Source of the DNA: QHWK01 sp035315685
GTDB lineage: Bacteria > Acidobacteriota > Vicinamibacteria > Vicinamibacterales > CAVVIG01
Direction of reading: 5' to 3'
Length of the DNA: 5,207 nt
NCBI GenBank assembly: GCA_035315685.1
Contig: DATFXR010000865.1
Span: 1-5,207 of the forward strand
Shown piece by piece: positions 1-5,207 of the stretch (its first letter is position 1; the number at the start of each line of letters is the position of its first letter). The notes beneath the pieces were generated by a model. That model was not told where the DNA came from and made no database searches. It was given only the letters and a program-made list of their open reading frames with translations. The position numbers and the translations under genes are program-made.

Positions 1-143
1 AGGTGGTGCGCTCGGCGCTCCAGAACTCGTCGTCGATTGCCTCGCTGCTGCTCACGACCGAAGCCCTCATCTCCGAAATCCCGGAGGAAAAGAAGGACGC
101 CCCCGCCATGCCGGGCGGCGGCGGCATGGGCGGCATGTACTGA
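1..143 (+). CDS. groEL: Chaperonin GroEL (Hsp60), C-terminal fragment
   Basis: This is the last 46 codons of a gene that enters from the left edge; the reading frame begins at base 3 and stops at TGA 141-143. Two things identify it. First is the helix ALQNSSSIASLLLTTEALISE, the GroEL C-terminal equatorial-domain segment that corresponds to ALQYAASVAGLMITTE in E. coli. Second is the flexible tail ending in PGGGGMGGMY, the Gly/Met-rich repeat that projects into the chaperonin cavity. GroEL forms a double heptameric ring with the GroES lid and folds cytosolic proteins using ATP. The short tail and terminal Tyr are normal variation. The ATP-binding and apical domains lie outside the window, so completeness cannot be judged. 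The gene converges on the minus-strand tonB-type gene, and a hairpin terminator follows 52 bases after its stop. Confidence 0.97.
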   Translation, partial: VVRSALQNSSSIASLLLTTEALISEIPEEKKDAPAMPGGGGMGGMY

Positions 144-157
144 GATCGAACCATTAA

Positions 158-185
158 GAATTTGGAATTTGGAATTTGGAATTCG
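158..185. repeat. 7-bp tandem repeat, four units (GAATTTG)
   Basis: Three exact GAATTTG heptamers (158-164, 165-171, 172-178) are followed by a fourth, GAATTCG, with one mismatch (179-185). The array is AT-rich and stands out against the GC-rich surroundings. It lies between the groEL stop and the terminator hairpin, outside any convincing gene. It may be a simple-sequence microsatellite or a copy of a dispersed intergenic repeat; one window cannot separate these. Confidence 0.85.
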
Positions 186-192
186 TGAAATG

Positions 193-232
193 AAAAAGGC
201 CCGGAAGCTCGCGCTTCCGGGCCTTCCTTCTT
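193..232. terminator. Bidirectional intrinsic terminator between groEL and tonB
   Basis: A perfect 13-bp GC-rich stem (AAGGCCCGGAAGC, 196-208, pairing with 213-225) closes a 4-base loop, TCGC. On the plus strand it is followed by the pyrimidine-rich CCTTCTTCTT. On the minus strand the stem runs into TTTTT (complement of A193-197), the better U-tract. It lies 52 bases after the groEL stop and 86 bases after the stop of the minus-strand tonB-type gene, where a shared terminator for a convergent pair is expected. Confidence 0.9.
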
Positions 233-311
233 CTGACCGACTCTACGCGGCCTTCGGGCCCACGCAAACCTGACCTACCCAGCCCATGGGCCCATCGGTC
301 CTGCACTCCAC

Positions 312-1262
312 TCATCTCAGCGTGAACGTCAGCTCGATGGTGATGAGGACGGGCACCGGCTCTCCCATCCTGGTCCCAGGCGCGAAGCGCCACTGCCGGG
401 CCGCGAGAACCGCCTGCTGATCGAGGCCAAACGTCGAGTCGAGCGATCGGATCACCTGCACGTCGCCAATCGTGCCGTCCGCCTTCACGACACATTCGAG
501 CAGCACGGTGCCCTGCACCTTGGCGCGCATCGCATCGGAGGTGTACTGCGGCTTTACTTCGCGCAGCACACGCGGCAACGTGACACCGTTCCCCGGGCGA
601 TAGACACCGCCGCCAGTGCCGCCGCCGCTGCCCGGACCGAGGCCCGAGCCCGTGCCAGGTCCGATGCCGGAGCCGGTCCCGGTACCTGCACCGCCGCCGC
701 TGCCTGATCCCTGGGACAGCGTCGGTGGGCCTGGCGGCGCTTCAATCGCGCCCGGCAGCGAGTCCTGGGCGGCGGCGAGCGTCTTGGCCGGAATATTCAG
801 CTGCTCGACCGGGTCCGGGTCCTTCTTCGCCTGCTTCATCTCGAGCGACGGCGGTTTCTCGACTGGGACCGTGATCTTGTCCTTGCCCGGGAGTTCTGCC
901 TTCCGCGGCGGCTCCTTCATCTTGTTGCCGCCGCCGCCACCGCCGCCGCCGGGACCTGGCTCATTCAGCCAGATGATGTTGGCGTTCGGCTGCAGAGGGA
1001 GGATCGCCGGCGTGACGCCGGCCGTCGAGCTGTTGCGGATGAGGAAGATCACGAAGATGGCGAACGCGACGTGCCACACGAACGACGCGACAGCGGCCGG
1101 CGCGACCCGTTTCTGTGCCTGCTCGAAAAGAAACGGGATCTCGGCGGGGTGCTGCCCTTCCACGTGAAAGGACAGATGTCCCGCGGACTCATTAAAGTTA
1201 GAGGACAGATGTCCCGCGGATTCGTTGACGCGGACTTCTGCTGTTGGCGCGGGGTCAGCCAT
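312..1262 (-). CDS. TonB-family energy transducer protein with Gly-rich linker
   Basis: The 316-residue protein fits a TonB-type transducer, which couples the inner-membrane proton-motive force to outer-membrane transporters. In order it has a cytoplasmic N-terminus of about 53 residues, one membrane anchor (about 54-75, VASFVWHVAFAIFVIFLI), an eight-Gly run near 104-112, a basic/proline-rich segment (about 115-150), a Gly/Ser/Thr/Pro linker (about 185-219), and a C-terminal TonB domain (about 229-316). That domain carries the family pattern QYTSDAMRAKVQGTVLLE, then VVKADGTIGDVQVIRS, then LDQQAVLAARQWRFAPGT. The linker is Gly-rich rather than the classic Pro/Lys rod. I chose ATG 1262-1260 because residues before it look unlike a protein N-terminus. 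However, an in-frame TTG at 1328-1326 has a better ribosome site (GAGG, 8-base spacer) and would add 22 residues. Residues 13-20 and 24-31 are a repeated NESAGHLS. No ExbB, ExbD or receptor gene is in view, so the partner is unknown. Confidence 0.92.
   Translation of the reverse strand: MADPAPTAEVRVNESAGHLSSNFNESAGHLSFHVEGQHPAEIPFLFEQAQKRVAPAAVASFVWHVAFAIFVIFLIRNSSTAGVTPAILPLQPNANIIWLNEPGPGGGGGGGGNKMKEPPRKAELPGKDKITVPVEKPPSLEMKQAKKDPDPVEQLNIPAKTLAAAQDSLPGAIEAPPGPPTLSQGSGSGGGAGTGTGSGIGPGTGSGLGPGSGGGTGGGVYRPGNGVTLPRVLREVKPQYTSDAMRAKVQGTVLLECVVKADGTIGDVQVIRSLDSTFGLDQQAVLAARQWRFAPGTRMGEPVPVLITIELTFTLR
1169..1226 (-). repeat. Two direct copies of a 25-bp dyad-containing motif in the tonB 5' coding region
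   Basis: The 19-base string AGGACAGATGTCCCGCGGA (plus-strand reading) occurs exactly at 1169-1187 and 1202-1220. Similarity extends to 25 bases with two mismatches, and the period is 33 bases. Each copy contains an inverted repeat GGACA-GA-TGTCC followed by the palindrome CCGCGG. The period is a multiple of three, so the gene stays open and encodes NESAGHLS twice. Both mismatches are silent third-position changes (AAC/AAT, GAA/GAG). Confidence 0.9.
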
Positions 1263-1415
1263 CGGGAATGCGAGAGGGTTGCTCCTCGAAGTATTGTCGC
1301 GCACCAGTCTCTCGACCCGCAACTGCAAAAGAAGTGCCTCAGCAGGCTGGCTTGTTTCTTAGGACGGCGCTGCACAAGTCACGGCTGGCGTCCGAGAATC
1401 GAAACCCGGTTACCG

Positions 1416-1874
1416 CTAGACGCGTCCCGTCCATGCTCCGATCGCCGCGTTGCCACCGCCGTACGAATGCAGCAGCGCGAGCGCATCAGCGGCGCGCGGC
1501 TCGCTGCGAATCGCCACGAGGATGCCGCCGCGTCCAGCCAGCGCCTCGAAGATCCGGCCATCGTGGGCCTGAAACCCGACACGCCGCATCGTGCCCGCAA
1601 GCCCGAGCTTCGCGAGATCGCGTGCGCTGCCCTGCAGCGCCTCGACGAGCGGCCCGCGCGCGACGATCGTGCCGATGCCGGCGACCTCCATCCGCTCTCC
1701 CGCCGCACCCGTCGTCTTCTCGATCAGCGCCGCGGCGTCCGGCGTGTCCTTCGCGAGCACGGTCAACATATCCGGAGTAAATCCCGATCGCTTGAGCGCG
1801 TCGAGACCCTTGGTTGCCCACGCGATATCCTGAAAAACCCCGACGGTGAATCGCCCCGCGTCGACGTCGACCAT
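1416..1874 (-). CDS. Small protein resembling the general stress protein 17M-like family
   Basis: A 152-residue soluble protein with no signal peptide or membrane helix. The N-terminal pattern FTVGVFQDIAWATKGLDALKRSGF (about 9-32), followed by DMLTVLAKD, looks like the ferredoxin-like domain of the 17M/YflT-type stress proteins, where an alpha helix follows a VGVF strand. The second half repeats that family's later signature: GIGTIVARGPLVEAL (66-80), GLAGTMRRVGF (91-101) and GRGGILVAIRSE (114-125). The Gly-rich hydrophobic hairpin often found between these halves is missing. The family's biochemical role is not known; it is usually linked to general stress. Assignment is by remembered pattern, not by search. 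ATG 1874 was chosen because an extended -10 box sits directly before it; a GTG at 1895 would add seven residues. The gene lies 153 bases upstream of the tonB-type gene on the same strand and diverges from the GGR-type gene. Confidence 0.72.
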   Translation of the reverse strand: MVDVDAGRFTVGVFQDIAWATKGLDALKRSGFTPDMLTVLAKDTPDAAALIEKTTGAAGERMEVAGIGTIVARGPLVEALQGSARDLAKLGLAGTMRRVGFQAHDGRIFEALAGRGGILVAIRSEPRAADALALLHSYGGGNAAIGAWTGRV

Positions 1875-1881
1875 GGGCGGT

Positions 1882-1910
1882 AATGTATCACGCACGGGTT
1901 CAGCGTTCAG
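1882..1910 (-). promoter_or_regulatory. Candidate promoter for the 17M-like gene, apparently leaderless
   Basis: On the minus strand TGATACATT (1890-1882) matches an extended -10 element (TGN plus TACATT). Only seven bases, ACCGCCC, separate it from the ATG at 1874, so transcription would begin at or next to the start codon. A weak -35 match, CTGAAC (1910-1905), sits 17 bases upstream inside the repeat array. No Shine-Dalgarno sequence precedes either possible start, which fits a leaderless message. Confidence 0.45.
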
Positions 1911-1948
1911 GGTTCACGGTTCAGGGTTCTGGTTCTGGTTCTGGTTCT
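1897..1948. repeat. Two-part tandem repeat: four heptamers then four hexamers of GGTTC
   Basis: Four heptamers, GGTTCAG, CGTTCAG, GGTTCAC and GGTTCAG (1897-1924), run directly into four exact GGTTCT hexamers (1925-1948). Together they fill most of the 82-base gap between the divergent 17M-like and GGR-type genes. The repeats start 10 bases past the possible minus-strand -10 box and end 8 bases before the GTG start of the plus-strand gene. Confidence 0.9.
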
Positions 1949-1956
1949 TGCTTCCC

Positions 1957-3099
1957 GTGATTGATGTAGCCATCGTTGGTGCCGGACCGGCGGGTGCACG
2001 CGCGGCTTATGCGCTGGCGCGGGCTGGCGCTCGTGTCACGATTTTCGATGCGTCACATCCGCGTGAGAAGCCGTGTGGCGGCGGTGTCACCGGGCGGGCG
2101 CTGAGCCTCGTCGGCGACGCGATTGACGCCGAGACCTTTCCACGGACCGTGATTCGCAGGGCGCGGTTCGCGCCGGACGCGATCGTCTCACTCGAGGACG
2201 ACGGGCTGGGCACGGCGCTCATCGTCGCAAGCCGCGCGGCGTTCGACGCGGCGCTGCTCGATCGGGCGATCAGTGCAGGCGCCCGACTGGTCCGGGCACG
2301 CGTGACCGACATCGTCGCCCGGAGAGACTCGGTGGCAATCGACACGGCCATGGGCCGTTCGACGGCTGATTTCGTCGTCGGCGCCGACGGCGCCAACAGC
2401 CTCGTCCGCCGCCGGCTCGTCTCGCCGTTCCGGCGCGACCAACTCTCGATCGCGACCGGATACTTCGCGCACGGCGCGACGAGCGACGAGATCGCCATCG
2501 AGGTGACGGCGCAGCCGGCCGGCTACATCTGGTCGTTTCCGCGCCCGGATCACCTGGCAATCGGTATCTGTGCGCAAGCGGATGCAGGCATCGGCGCCGC
2601 CGCGCTTCGAGCGCGTACCGCAGCCTGGATCGATGCGACGGGCATCGCGCGTGGCGCGCGGCTCGCGCCGTACTCGTGGCCAATCCCGTCGTTGTCGGTT
2701 GGCGACTTCGAGCGGCTGCCGCTGGCTGGCGATCGGTGGGCGCTCGTTGGCGACGCCGCCGGTCTCGTCGATCCGATCACGCGCGAGGGCATTTTCTTCG
2801 CGCTCGCCTCAGGAGGCTGGATCGCCGACGTGCTGTCGACTGGCGCCTACCCGCTGCGTGCATACGTCCAGCAGGTCAACGACGAGGCGGTCCCCGAACT
2901 GCGGCGCGCGGCGCAGCTGAAGGCCGGATTCTTCCGCCCAATCTTCATCCGGCACCTGCTGCACGCGCTCCGGCGAAGCGCCGCCGTTCGCGCGGTCATG
3001 GCCGATCTCGTGGCCGGCCGACAAACCTACGCGCACCTGAAGTGGCGACTCGTAAAGACTCTCGAAATCGGCCTCGCCTGGCGGGTGTTCACCGCCTAA
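1957..3099 (+). CDS. Geranylgeranyl reductase family FAD-dependent oxidoreductase
   Basis: A 380-residue flavoprotein of the geranylgeranyl reductase (GGR) family, which saturates double bonds in isoprenoid chains such as lipid tails, quinone side chains or chlorophyll phytyl groups. It has an N-terminal Rossmann FAD site, VAIVGAGPAGARAA (about 4-17), then the acidic end of the second strand in VTIFDAS (27-33). The family signature EKPCGGGVTGRAL (37-49) follows, then VVGADGANSLVRR (140-152), the substrate-domain stretch YIWSFPRPDHLAIGI (190-204), and GDAAGLVDPITREGIFFALASG (265-286), the second FAD-contact motif. The length suits the bacterial/archaeal GGR group. The substrate is unknown; menaquinone or a membrane isoprenoid is more likely than chlorophyll here, by inference. 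GTG 1957 puts the Rossmann strand at the N-terminus. TTG 1948 is an alternative, and neither has a clear Shine-Dalgarno sequence. The frame stays open upstream to 1846, but that part reads through the repeat array and over the opposing gene. tatA follows after 31 bases. Confidence 0.92.
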   Translation: MIDVAIVGAGPAGARAAYALARAGARVTIFDASHPREKPCGGGVTGRALSLVGDAIDAETFPRTVIRRARFAPDAIVSLEDDGLGTALIVASRAAFDAALLDRAISAGARLVRARVTDIVARRDSVAIDTAMGRSTADFVVGADGANSLVRRRLVSPFRRDQLSIATGYFAHGATSDEIAIEVTAQPAGYIWSFPRPDHLAIGICAQADAGIGAAALRARTAAWIDATGIARGARLAPYSWPIPSLSVGDFERLPLAGDRWALVGDAAGLVDPITREGIFFALASGGWIADVLSTGAYPLRAYVQQVNDEAVPELRRAAQLKAGFFRPIFIRHLLHALRRSAAVRAVMADLVAGRQTYAHLKWRLVKTLEIGLAWRVFTA

Positions 3100-3101
3100 C
3101 G

Positions 3102-3110
3102 TGGTACAAT
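3102..3110 (+). promoter_or_regulatory. Extended -10 promoter for tatA
   Basis: TGGTACAAT begins 3 bases after the GGR-type stop codon. It matches the extended -10 pattern TGN-TATAAT with one change in the hexamer (TACAAT). No good -35 box lies 16-18 bases upstream, which is tolerated by extended -10 promoters. Transcription would start near 3117, leaving a leader of about 14 bases that includes the ribosome site. tatA may therefore be expressed independently of the upstream gene. Confidence 0.6.
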
Positions 3111-3118
3111 TCCGGGCC

Positions 3119-3124
3119 GAGGAG
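3119..3124 (+). promoter_or_regulatory. Ribosome binding site that sets the tatA start
   Basis: GAGGAG lies 6 bases before ATG 3131. It is the clearest Shine-Dalgarno sequence in the window and rules out the upstream in-frame GTG at 3101, which would add ten residues ahead of the membrane helix. Confidence 0.85.
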
Positions 3125-3130
3125 TGCAGC

Positions 3131-3316
3131 ATGGGTCGTATTGGAATGCCAGAACTGCTCATCATTCTGGCCATCGTGATCGTGATTTTCGGGGCGAACC
3201 GGCTGCCCGGACTCGGCCGTGGAATCGGCAGCGCCATTCGAAATTTCAAGGACGAGATGGGATCCGAGAAGGAGAAGGACAAAGACGCCGACGAAAAGGA
3301 CCGCAAGGCGTCATAG
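3131..3316 (+). CDS. tatA: Twin-arginine translocase subunit TatA/TatE
   Basis: A 61-residue TatA-type protein. TatA oligomerises in the inner membrane and, with TatC, forms the pathway that exports folded proteins carrying twin-arginine signals. Order of parts: a short N-terminus MGRIGMPEL with the characteristic Glu8, one membrane helix (about 9-20, LLIILAIVIVIF), the family hinge FGANRLPGLGRGIG (20-33), an amphipathic helix GSAIRNFKDEMG (33-44), and a charged Lys/Asp/Glu tail. The FG-LPGLGR hinge and Glu at the start of the helix separate TatA/E from most membrane peptides. It is at the short end of the family (usually 60-90 residues). No tatB or tatC is in the window, so the partners must lie elsewhere. 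It follows the GGR-type gene with its own promoter and ribosome site. Its last six bases overlap the 3' end of selB on the other strand. TatA versus TatE cannot be separated by sequence alone. Confidence 0.95.
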   Translation: MGRIGMPELLIILAIVIVIFGANRLPGLGRGIGSAIRNFKDEMGSEKEKDKDADEKDRKAS

Positions 3317-5207
3317 CACCACGCGCGTTTCGCCCATCCGGCGCGTGACGCGCTCGCGATCCAGGTACTCGAGCAGGGGGATCGCGAACTTGCGCGTGAC
3401 GCCGAAACGCTCCTTGAACGTCGCGACGTCAATCTTTGCCGCAGCCCCGCCCGCGGCCTTCATCCCACTGACGTCCGCTTTCAACTGCTTCAGCGCCTCA
3501 TCGTGAAACAGCAGCACGTCTGCTTTCACGAGCACTTTCTGGCGCTGTAGCAATTTCAGGACGCGGTCGGCGACGTCCGCCGCCACACCGGCGATTGCTC
3601 CAGCCGTCGCCACGTCAGGCGGCTTCAGACCGCCTTCGCGAAAGGCGCGTTCGATCGCGGTCCGCGCACGATCTTCTTCCGGCGTCAGCGCGAGCCTGTG
3701 CGTCGTGAGCGCCACGCGATCGCGCCCGACAACGCGGTTTGCGCCAGCCAGCTCTTCGAGCGCCACATCGAACACCGACGTGTTCCCGCGTCCGCACACG
3801 CGCTCGCGCAGGGCCTCACGGGGAATGCCGTCGGACATCGGCTGGGCGCGATGATGGTCGGCAACCGCCGCCAGCACGGCGTCCTTCAGCCGCGCGAAGA
3901 CGCCGGCGCCGACAATGGCATCGCCCGCTCGAACAGCCCGCTGCGCCGCCACGAGCGCGTCAACACGAGCCACGACGTCCGCCGGTTGGATGCCGGCGCG
4001 CGAGACGATGGCATCGAGCGACAGGCCTGCCGGACCGACCTCGTCGAGCATCGCGGCGAGGGCGCGCTCGTCCGCCGCAACGCTGTCGCCGGCGGCCGGA
4101 TCGAAATCGAGCTGCGTGAGCCGCTCGGTCGCCGCTGCCGACCGAATCGCGGTCCGCGGCGGCTTCGGATCGAGAATCAATCCGCCAGCAATGGTGATCG
4201 GCGGCGAGTACGCGCGGAGGATATAGCGATCGCCGCGCGCGAGGACTGCCGGCGACTCCAGCCGCAGTCGGACGTAACCACGCGCACCAGGCTGCAGCGT
4301 CAGGCGGCCGGCATCGGCCGCGGCGGGGCGCGGATGCCGGGTCCGCGGGGCGGGCGGCAAGGGCGCTTCGCCCTCGTCCGGCGGCCTGATCAGTGCGACG
4401 CGGCCAAGGATTTCGGCCGTGCCCTGGTGAAAGCGGACGCGCGCACCGTGCTTCAGCGGTCTGGCGTCCGGCAGCAGCTCGAGCGTCGCGTCTGCGAGCC
4501 GGGTCTGCTCGAACGCACCAGGTGCGATGAGTGCCTGGCCGCGGTGGACTTCCTCGACCTCGACGCCCGCGAGGTTGACGGCGGCGCGCTGACCGGCCAC
4601 AGCGGCGCGCTGTTTCGCGCCATGCACCTGAACGCCACGGACCTTTACGCGTCGTTCGCCCGGCGCGACGAGGAGCTCATCGTCGACCGCGACCTGTCCT
4701 GACACCAGCGTGCCGGTGATGACCGTGCCGAACCCCTTCATCGAGAAGACACGATCGATCGGCAGCCGCGCGACGCCGCGATGTCCGCGTGCGTCAGCCG
4801 TTCTGCTCACGTCGGCGAGCGCGGCGCGCAGGTTGTCGAAACCTTCACCGGTCTTCGCCGAGACCGGCACGACCGGTGCGCCGTCGAGAAACGATCCTGC
4901 GACCAGCTCGCGGACTTCCAGCCGCGCAAGCTCCAGCATGTCGGCGTCTGCAAGGTCGGCCTTGGTGAGCGCGACGAGGCCGGCAGGAATGTGGAGCAGC
5001 CGGCAGATGTCGAAATGCTCGCGGGTCTGCGGCATCACCGATTCGTCGGCGGCGACGACCAGCACTACCATGTCAATGCCGCCGACGCCCGCGAGCATGT
5101 TCTTGACGAACCGTTCGTGGCCGGGGACGTCGACGAAGGCGAAGTTGGTACCGTCGATGACCTGATGCGCGAACCCGAGGTCAATCGTGATCCCGCGCGC
5201 TTTCTCT
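3311..5207 (-). CDS. selB: Selenocysteine-specific translation elongation factor SelB (5' end cut off)
   Basis: 631 residues are visible, starting at EKARGITIDLGFA; about 35 N-terminal residues with the P-loop lie beyond the right edge. SelB is a GTPase that carries Sec-tRNA to UGA codons marked by a SECIS hairpin. The GTPase domain has ARGITIDLG (3-11, G2), DVPGHERF (26-33, G3), TKAD (81-84, G4, the SelB form of NKxD) and SAKTGEG (116-122, G5). Domain II starts near RLPIDRVFSMKGFGTVITGT (147-166), and domain III lies around 300-355. A Pro/Ala-rich stretch, GEAPLPPAPRTRHPRP, sits between or within these domains and probably makes the protein slightly longer than usual. The rest is winged-helix repeats; the last (about 592-631) has the SECIS-binding pattern TFKERFGVTRKFAIPLLEYLDR. 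This C-terminal extension excludes EF-Tu and IF2. The stop is TGA 3313-3311, overlapping tatA. selA, selC and selD are not in view. Confidence 0.97.
   Translation of the reverse strand, partial: EKARGITIDLGFAHQVIDGTNFAFVDVPGHERFVKNMLAGVGGIDMVVLVVAADESVMPQTREHFDICRLLHIPAGLVALTKADLADADMLELARLEVRELVAGSFLDGAPVVPVSAKTGEGFDNLRAALADVSRTADARGHRGVARLPIDRVFSMKGFGTVITGTLVSGQVAVDDELLVAPGERRVKVRGVQVHGAKQRAAVAGQRAAVNLAGVEVEEVHRGQALIAPGAFEQTRLADATLELLPDARPLKHGARVRFHQGTAEILGRVALIRPPDEGEAPLPPAPRTRHPRPAAADAGRLTLQPGARGYVRLRLESPAVLARGDRYILRAYSPPITIAGGLILDPKPPRTAIRSAAATERLTQLDFDPAAGDSVAADERALAAMLDEVGPAGLSLDAIVSRAGIQPADVVARVDALVAAQRAVRAGDAIVGAGVFARLKDAVLAAVADHHRAQPMSDGIPREALRERVCGRGNTSVFDVALEELAGANRVVGRDRVALTTHRLALTPEEDRARTAIERAFREGGLKPPDVATAGAIAGVAADVADRVLKLLQRQKVLVKADVLLFHDEALKQLKADVSGMKAAGGAAAKIDVATFKERFGVTRKFAIPLLEYLDRERVTRRMGETRVVL

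Noticed and set aside
282..291. Palindrome GCCCATGGGC in the groEL-tonB gap
   Set aside because: A 10-base palindrome without a T-tract or a second copy is expected by chance in GC-rich DNA.
616..1167. Plus-strand 183-codon open frame with a Pro-rich product
   Set aside because: It is the antisense of the Gly-rich tonB-type gene: GGC/GGT repeats read as GCC/ACC/CCG on the other strand. The TonB domain on the minus strand is convincing and this product resembles nothing.
1386..1409. tRNA-like T-arm followed by CCA on the minus strand (CCGGG, TTTCGATT loop, CTCGG, ACGCCA)
   Set aside because: The loop has eight bases instead of seven, the stem includes a G-T pair, the acceptor strand is too short, and no D-arm or anticodon arm lies upstream. 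Probably chance, at most a decayed fragment.
1071..1883. Plus-strand 270-codon open frame covering the region between the tonB-type and GGR-type genes
   Set aside because: It overlaps the tonB-type 5' end and the whole 17M-like gene. Its product is Arg-rich, has no recognisable domain and has no ribosome site.
1846..1956. N-terminal extension of the GGR-type protein from an upstream GTG
   Set aside because: The added residues come from the repeat array (FWFWFWF) and from sequence antisense to the neighbouring gene, and they would place the Rossmann strand 37 residues too far in.
3698..4702. Plus-strand 334-codon open frame opposite selB
   Set aside because: Long antisense frames are expected in GC-rich genes. 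The product is Arg/Ala-rich without motifs, whereas selB on the other strand is conserved throughout.

Overview
The window is about 65% GC or higher, gene-dense and bacterial. The genes together suggest a member of the Acidobacteriota, probably the Vicinamibacteria (subdivision 6). Those genes are a GroEL with a Gly/Met tail, a TonB-family protein with a long Gly-rich linker, a geranylgeranyl-reductase-family flavoprotein, a very short TatA and SelB. The lineage is an inference from remembered protein style, not from a search.

Layout. Bases 1-143 hold the 3' end of groEL (+). Bases 144-311 are intergenic, with a 7-bp tandem repeat (158-185) and a strong hairpin (196-225) that can end transcription from both sides. 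Bases 312-1262 hold a TonB-family protein (-) whose N-terminal coding region contains a 33-bp-period direct repeat. Bases 1416-1874 hold a small protein (-) resembling the general-stress-protein 17M-like family. Bases 1875-1956 are a divergent intergenic region filled by a two-part GGTTC repeat array. Bases 1957-3099 hold a geranylgeranyl-reductase-type FAD enzyme (+). Bases 3131-3316 hold tatA (+) with its own extended -10 promoter. Bases 3311-5207 hold selB (-), cut by the right edge and overlapping tatA tail to tail by 6 bp.

Functionally this is mostly housekeeping: protein folding (GroEL), energy transduction to the outer membrane (TonB), isoprenoid reduction (GGR), folded-protein export (TatA) and selenocysteine insertion (SelB). 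The genes do not form one pathway. I found no new multi-gene system, RNA gene, CRISPR array or intact mobile element. The less ordinary signals are the repeat structures, the duplicated motif inside the TonB N-terminus, a possible leaderless promoter and the overlapping convergent tatA/selB pair.
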